64,000 nt of DNA from contig NC_044917.1 in NCBI RefSeq assembly GCF_003576645.1, forward strand, positions 16,510,952-16,574,951, given 5' to 3'. The notes beneath the pieces are model-generated. The model was not told where the DNA came from, ran no database searches, and worked only from the letters and a program-made list of their open reading frames with translations. Position 1 is the stretch's first letter. Each line of letters begins with the position of its first letter. Below, piece after piece: positions 58,166-64,000 of the stretch. The stretch comes from Ipomoea triloba. Taxonomy: Eukaryota > Streptophyta > Magnoliopsida > Solanales > Convolvulaceae. A program made the position numbers and the translations under genes.

Positions 58166-58834
58166 TGTTGGTCCCGATTGGGTGGAAAAAGTCTAGAGGG
58201 GAGGGGGAGGTGAATAGACTTTTCAACAATTTCAAATATTATAACACTTTGGTAATTTCAACTCTAGGTAAAAAGCATAAAGCAAATAAACAACTTAGAG
58301 TTCGCAGCGGAATACAAGTACGTAAAGTGCTATAAATAAATAAATCAGATATGAAGAGATATATTGCATGTACACGAGAGAGATAACAAACCAAGATGAT
58401 GAATTCTAGAGAAATAAAGTATGAATTGTAAATGAGTTTGTATGAATTAGGAGGAATTCCTTACTAAAAAGAGGAATAGTAAGGAATAGTGAATGAATAG
58501 TCTATGAATAATATCTAAGTCTTGAAACTTGAAATGTTCAGAACATGCACTTAGAAAGACTTAGAATAATATATATATATATATGATGAAATGCTTTGCA
58601 TGCACATACACGAGATGAGACCTAGATGAATAAATCAGTGAGTGGTTTAGTTCGAATTGAAATATGCATGCAAGAATAAATATGATGCAACTAAAGTAAA
58701 GAGACAGAGAGATTTATAGTGGTTCGGAGGTGGTGTAATCCTCCTAGTCCACTCTCCTCCTTTCACTCCAAGGAGGGTTTTCACTATCTTCAATCACCCA
58801 GATACAATAGTGAACAGTGCCAACCCAGCACTTC

Positions 58835-60020
58835 TACAACTCCGAGTGTCTCGCACAAAGCTACACTTAATCCGAGCGCCTTGCACAAAGCTACGCTCCC
58901 AAGTGTCTCGCACCCAGCTACGCTCCTACACCAAGTGTCTCGCACACAGCTACACTTAGTTTCTCTGAGTGTCTAGGGGTGAGTATCGGTCAGTTTCGGT
59001 CAGTTTTCGGTTAATAACTGAAATATTTGTACCCTTCCTATAACCGACCGGAATAACCGAACCAATGTTCATAACCAAACCGACCGAAAACCGAAATTTT
59101 TGGTCGGTTACGGTCGGTTATATTTAACCGAACTTAATTACGTTATGGGTTGAAATTTCTCAAAAAATGTAGTCTAAACTCAAAAATTTAAATACTAAAA
59201 ACACATTACTAGTTAAAATAGTCAATCACATAAATATTTCAAAATTAAATGTCCAAAGTTACAATGTCACAGTTCGTAGTTACATAACTTACATACTGCA
59301 TACATAAATAAATAGACCATAGTTATTAGTTACATACTGCATACAGAATCTATTTATCAATTGTAATGCTTAAATAAATAAATTTTGATAGTGACATACT
59401 GCATACATAGACCATAGTTAATTAGTTACATACTGGTTACAAAATCATTCTTACATACTGCATACATATATATTTTGTATCCACTAAACCCCCATAACAC
59501 ATTCTAAAATAATCAATGACAAATGCATTTTGATAAGAATGATTTCTTGTACACAGTACACACACGTAATGCACAAACGCACTGGCTGGCTAGATTATTT
59601 TAGTATTTTATATTTAAAACTTATATTGTAATTTAGTATTGGACTAATATATAGCAGAAAAGTAATGGGCTAAGTCAAAATGTATGGGCATCTTCTTCGG
59701 TTTTTCGGTCGGTTTTATTTTTTTGGGTCCAAAACCGATAACCGACCGAAAAACCGAAATGACCGACTTTTTTTTAAGTCAATAACCGATAACCGACCGA
59801 AAACTGAAATTTTCAGTCGGTTCGGTTATCGGTCGTCGGTTTTTCGGTCGGTCTTGATTTTTTGCTCACCCCTATGAGTGTCTCGCACAAAGCTACACTC
59901 TTTCCGAGTATCTCCCACAAAGCTATACTCCCCAGCGGCTCGCACAAAGCCACGCTCCCGAGGTTCTCGCACAAAGCTACGCTCCTTCACAACGAGTGTC
60001 TTGCACAAAGCTACACTCAA
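58835..60020. repeat. gagtgtctcgcacaaagctacactc minisatellite, split by a hAT element
   Basis: Units of about 25-37 bp with core tctcgcacaaagctac recur about five times at 58848-58960 and five times at 59877-60020. The array is part of the long LTR; the two halves were one array before the hAT insertion. Peptides such as SVSHKATLP across it are repeat artefacts. Confidence 0.85.
58974..59874. mobile_element. Non-autonomous hAT element in a minisatellite
   Basis: 901 bp with TIRs taggggtgag / ctcaccccta. A perfect 8-bp TSD tgagtgtc lies at 58966-58973 and 59875-59882. Sub-terminal regions are packed with cggtcggtt/aaccgaccg units, which make long inverted stretches. No transposase. Confidence 0.92.
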
Positions 60021-61200
60021 CTAGGATTTCACAAGCCTCACTCGCTACTCTTCCTTTTTCTACACAAAGTAGATATGGGTTTTACAAAGAGAATATTTTT
60101 CTCTTCTCTCAGACTTGAGTTTTTCTAATAAGCTCAATACTTGCACTCTCCAATTTTTTCTTCTTACTCTTTCGAAATAATAGCTTTTGATTGCTCATAT
60201 GTAGTGAGGTGGAAAGGTGGATAGGTGCTTGTCTTCAAGTCTGTTTGGGTATTTATAGCTTGAAAAAGCTATCTACCCGTTGTAGATATTTCAATCTTGA
60301 TCGTCCATTTTGAATTTGATAATTTTGTCAACTTGATTTGCAGCTCCTTAATGGCCCTTGTTAGATGAATTTGAAAATTGGCCTCTGTCATTACTCAAAT
60401 TGGAAGAAACTCATTCGTCCAAAAATCTTCACTAGATCTTGAATTAAATTTCCTCATCTTTGTAGCCACCAATTTTGACTTGTCAAGTGTGAACACTTGA
60501 CTTTGTAATTCTTCTTCCAATATGTCAAGTTGATCTCTCCAAAATAATTCATTCCAGTGATTCTTGCTTGAGCATAAATTATATCACTGAAATATCACCG
60601 ACAACTCCAAGTTGATCTTCATCAGCTCAATTCAAATTTTGCCTCCAATTAATTTTGGATTTTCGAATTATTATCCCAAAATTAAATTTAATTTTAGCTC
60701 AAATTTTCATTCCAAAAATTTAATTTTGGATTGAATTATTGACACCAAAAATTAAATTTTATTTGGAATCTTATCTCCAAGATTTTGAATTTTTGCTTTG
60801 TATTTTACTCCCAGCCTTTTTGTTCTCACTGAGTACTCTGACCATTGCTCCATATTAACTCATTAGATAATATTCTTTTCAAATATTCTTTATTCTCAGA
60901 ATGGCCTTAGTAGCATTTTCTCCATCTTGAATAATTTAATTCCCGGGATTTGGACCAGCAATCTTTAACTTGTGTTGCCTTAATTGTCCATCCTTCCACT
61001 TCATCTTTTAATAACTTTCACATCATATAATTAATAAATAACAATATGCTAAATAAGTCTAATTCTCCATAAATTCGTATGACTTTGACTTAGACTTGGA
61101 CTTTGGAGATTATATTCTAGACTCAAAAATAAAATAAGAGGACTAATAAAAATTACAATTTGCCTCATCAAAACTATTACATTTTATTCCTAACAGAGGT

Positions 61201-62640
61201 GAGAGCAGCCAGGAACAATGAGGTAAGGTAAACCCCAGAGGAAACCAACCACGCAAATATGACAGGGGAATGAACTCACCATTTGAAATAAATCAACAAA
61301 AAATTAAATAAAGACAAAGTGTACGAGTCAATTGTAGTCATAGTGTGCTCTAGCAAGGATCAATCTCACAGGGAATTAAAACAATGCAATTTAATGACTT
61401 GAGAATAAATAACTAACTTACAATTTAAAATGCTCAAAACAAATATCAAAGATAAGAATAACCTCAAATGTAAAATAATTGAATCAAAACTCAGGAAAGT
61501 AACAAATAAACAGAACCAGGATATCAAATAACAATTAATTGGAAAAGCCTAGGAACATGAATTCAATACCACAGCATTTTAGTTTAACTTTGCCAACTAA
61601 TTAAGGATTCGTTCTTTTCTATACTATGATAACTTCGTATAGCGTTCAAAGTAAATCATGTATTCTAACTGTTCATGTACTTAAAGCACTTATTCAAACA
61701 ATTAAAACCCCTTTTTGCCCAAAAGAACTACGAAATATTCGGTTGTTGAACCAAATAAACAATCTAAAAAGACAATTAGACTATTATATTACTCATTGAT
61801 CCTACAAAGCATGGAATTAATGGACATGGTGTATACTCAATTAATTCCCTCAATTAGAATAATTAAAAGCTAAATTGGCCAGATCCAACTCAATTAATCT
61901 CAACACAAAACAAAGGATAAAACTTAATCAATTGGCAAAAATTAAACCCAAAACATTGCAAAAATTTCATAGCTAATTGTTCATGTTCCTGGGCAGCAGA
62001 GAATTAGCAGCTTAGGTTTAGTTGGGAGATTGGATACTCCCCTAGGAATTATGTTTGATTGAGTTTAATTCATTCATTGGATTGAGAAGTACAAATCTAG
62101 GTTTCATATGTTCTTGTGTGGTTGATGTTTGGAGAGATTCATTCCTATTTCCGGCCAGGATAGGTAGCAAAGATAGAGGAAGTGGAGATTGCGAGATATT
62201 GGGTCTCCATAAGCCTTACTCGACCACATTCCAGCCCTTGGTCTAGTTGAGGACAAGGTCGGAAGGAGTGGTAGACCACGTGTTTGATATAATTCCCCAA
62301 CCGACTGAGGATGTGGGAGTCCAAGCGTGACGCCGCTTGGTGAAGGTGTTGTGGGCTCCCTTGAACGAAACTTACTTGTATTGTCCCAATTCCACCCTAG
62401 CAAATCAAGCATGAGACCTAGTGAATGCATCCATCTCCTCGTTCAAGTTAATTGCTTACATTTTGTGTCACCATTGTTAAACTCTTGTGCCATGACTATT
62501 TTGTTCCCAATTGATTTTTGCAACTCTTACCAATTAACCTCTTCAATGCCACGCGCTTGACTTGACTCTAATTTTCCATCCTTTGAGAACATGACACTTA
62601 GGGAATTCATTCTCCGTTTTAACTCTTTCCACCTCACCGC
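61201..62640. other. Non-coding retroelement-like sequence, no gene
   Basis: Includes gtagtcatagtgtgctctagcaaggatcaatctcacagg near 61335 and further text of the kind found in non-coding parts of large LTR elements. No coding frame above about 110 codons and none with a recognised motif. Boundaries not found. Confidence 0.45.
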
Positions 62641-63006
62641 TAAAACTATAACATCAGGGGAAGTCAGAATCGACAGCTAATTGTTGGGCGAGCTATCAGG
62701 CGGGGATAAGGTGAGAAAGACCTGAGTAAATAGAGAAGGGAAAGGGAGTCGAGAAACCACTCATAGCGAGACTAACGAAAGGATACGGTGAACTAGTCGG
62801 CAGAAAGACCCCCCTTCGACTCAAGGGAGGACTCGGGCAAGGTGATTAGGAATCTTCCAAATACAATGAGACTAGTGACGAATTTTGCGGGAAAATACAT
62901 GGAAATGAGATCAAAGGACATTAGGAAACTAGATCAAGTGTAATAAGGTAAGTGAATCGCGCATATTTATGGTAGATTAGGGCTACTAAGTTTAGGACCT
63001 CCTCCC

Positions 63007-63145
63007 GGTGTACACTCCCATGTGGAAAGGAGTGGGTTCGAGCCTCAGTGGAGGCATCTGTTGACTCTTTGTGCTTCAGTAGGTTAAGAAAGTAGCTATG
63101 AACAGATACTACATTGTAACCGAGTCAGTAGAACTCAAAAAAAAA
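63007..63145 (+). mobile_element. SINE with 19-bp TSD and poly-A tail
   Basis: Body ggtgtacactcccatgtgg…, B-box-like gggttcgagcctc, then gactctttgtgcttcagta and a poly-A tail. The TSD aagtttaggacctcctccc is perfect at 62988-63006 and 63146-63164. A relic of the same family is at about 33070-33165. Confidence 0.92.
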
Positions 63146-63193
63146 AAGTTTAGGACCTCCTCCCCCCTCCCCCCTCCCCCTCCTTTGTATAAA

Positions 63194-63936
63194 GGAATAA
63201 GGTTCAAATTGGCTACTGAACGTAACCTAAAAGTGCAATTAAGCCACTGAACAAAAAAAATGTGCAATTAGGTCACTGGATACTCCAAATGTATACAATT
63301 TCACCTGATAGCAGGTTAACTTCCATTTCATCAGGTTGCCTGCTTACATAAATGGTGAGTTGGCATTTTAAAATAATTATTTAATAATAAATATAAAAAT
63401 TAAAAATTAAAAAAATAATTTTTAATATTATTTTTAATATTATTTTTTAATATTAATTTTTGATATTTTTTAATATTAATATTTTAATATTTTTAATTAA
63501 TTTTTATTTTTAAAGTTTATTATTTAATGAAAATTAAAAATTAAAAAAAATATTAGTATTAAATATTTTTTAATATTAATTTTTAATACTTTTTAATTAA
63601 TTTTTATTTTTAAAGTTTATTATTTAATGAAAATTAAAAATTAAAAAAAATATTAATATTAAATATTTTTTAATATTAATTTTTAATACTTTTTAATTAA
63701 TTTTTAATTTTTAATTATTTTTTATTTTTATTCTTAAAGTTTATTATTAAAAAAATATTTTAAAATGTCAATTCACCATTCATATAAGCAGGCAACCTGA
63801 TAAAATGGAAGGTAACCTGCTATCATGTGAAATTGCATGCATTTGGAGTGTTCAGTGGCCTAATTGAACTTTTTTTTTGTTCAGTGGCCTAATTGCACTT
63901 TCAGGTTACGTTCAGTGGCTAATTGAACCTTATTCC
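63194..63936. mobile_element. Long-TIR Mutator-type MITE (GGAATAAGGTT family) with perfect TSD
   Basis: Left end ggaataaggttcaaattgg; right end …aattgaaccttattcc. A perfect 9-bp TSD ttgtataaa at 63185-63193 and 63937-63945 overlaps the TATA region of the host LTR. The interior (63370-63760) is an AT-only array of ttaatattaattttt-type units. Homologous to 18507-19108. Confidence 0.92.
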
Positions 63937-64000
63937 TTGTATAAATAGGACCTTTAAACCTTGAAAGAGGTTAAACAATTTTTCACGCAATATAGGGCAA

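Larger units (their letters stand above)
58166..61195. mobile_element. Long solo LTR with perfect 5-bp TSD, containing a hAT element
   Basis: Runs from tgttggtcccgattggg to ttattcctaaca, with gaggt on both sides (58161-58165 and 61196-61200). The text after the left end (ctagaggggagggggaggtgaatag) is typical of plant LTR-element termini. Minus the 901-bp hAT insert and its 8-bp TSD copy, the LTR would be about 2.1 kb. It carries a 25-27 bp minisatellite (58835-60020). No coding region was seen, and the orientation is not decided. Confidence 0.82.
62641..64000 (+). mobile_element. Gypsy-type LTR, running off the window, with nested insertions
   Basis: Apart from two insertions the text resembles the gypsy LTR at 34069-34695: gaggactcgggcaagg…gattaggaa, aagtgtaataag, then a TATA-like tgtataaataggacctttaa and agaggttaaacaattt near 63939-63980. 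The insertions are a SINE (63007-63145) and a Mutator-type MITE (63194-63936). The left boundary is uncertain and the right end is beyond the window. Confidence 0.55.

Noticed and set aside
58719..60128. Frames with repeated SVSHKATL peptides
   Set aside because: They follow the tctcgcacaaagctac minisatellite in a solo LTR, and the array is interrupted by a hAT element.

Overview
The window is plant nuclear DNA. It has split genes with GT-AG introns, a cytosolic-type tRNA-Val, a CH-domain kinesin-14, and dense small transposons whose target-site duplications (TSDs) can be read directly. It is AT-rich and looks like a transposon-rich eudicot region. The repeat style is compatible with an asterid such as Ipomoea/Convolvulaceae, but that placement is a guess and the species cannot be fixed from this sequence.

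Only two protein-coding host genes look intact. The first is the 3' part of a small uncharacterised plant protein gene on the + strand at the left edge (48-618). The second is a complete 20-exon kinesin-14 gene on the - strand (24018-31420) with a calponin-homology domain, a long repeat-built coiled coil and a C-terminal motor. Its frame closes across all exons to 1246 codons if one AT-AC (U12-type) intron is accepted at 26520-26672. One intact RNA gene, tRNA-Val(AAC), lies at 49336-49409.

Most of the rest is mobile DNA. From 2.6 to 6.8 kb, and again at 20.3 and 32.5 kb, there is one family of ~450-bp elements ending in the GAGACGGTCTCA inverted repeat, with 9-bp TSDs; one copy sits inside another. 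At 7.5-8.8 kb is a Pack-MULE with a perfect 9-bp TSD that has captured the first C2 domain of an MCTP/QUIRKY-type gene. Wrecked copia (9-11.4 kb and 53.5-54.4 kb) and gypsy (34.1-36.7 kb) elements follow. There are also three solo LTRs with perfect 5-bp TSDs, two hAT elements, PIF/Harbinger-like MITEs, a CACTA end and several tRNA-derived SINEs.

The 37.8-52.5 kb block is a decayed neighbourhood of CLASSY-like (SNF2 ATPase of RNA-directed DNA methylation) pseudogene pieces associated with tRNA-Val copies. Two diverged paralogous segments (about 38.9-47.1 and 47.8-51.6 kb) let several insertions be read against an empty site. On top of this, 4122 bp (37763-41884) is repeated, apparently exactly, at 41886-46007 across a single N. 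That is most simply an unmerged contig overlap, not biology. Just right of it, a Harbinger-like element (45694-47046) contains an 822-bp mitovirus RdRp-like piece flanked by a 14-bp direct repeat. The window ends inside another gypsy-type LTR that carries a SINE and a Mutator-type MITE.
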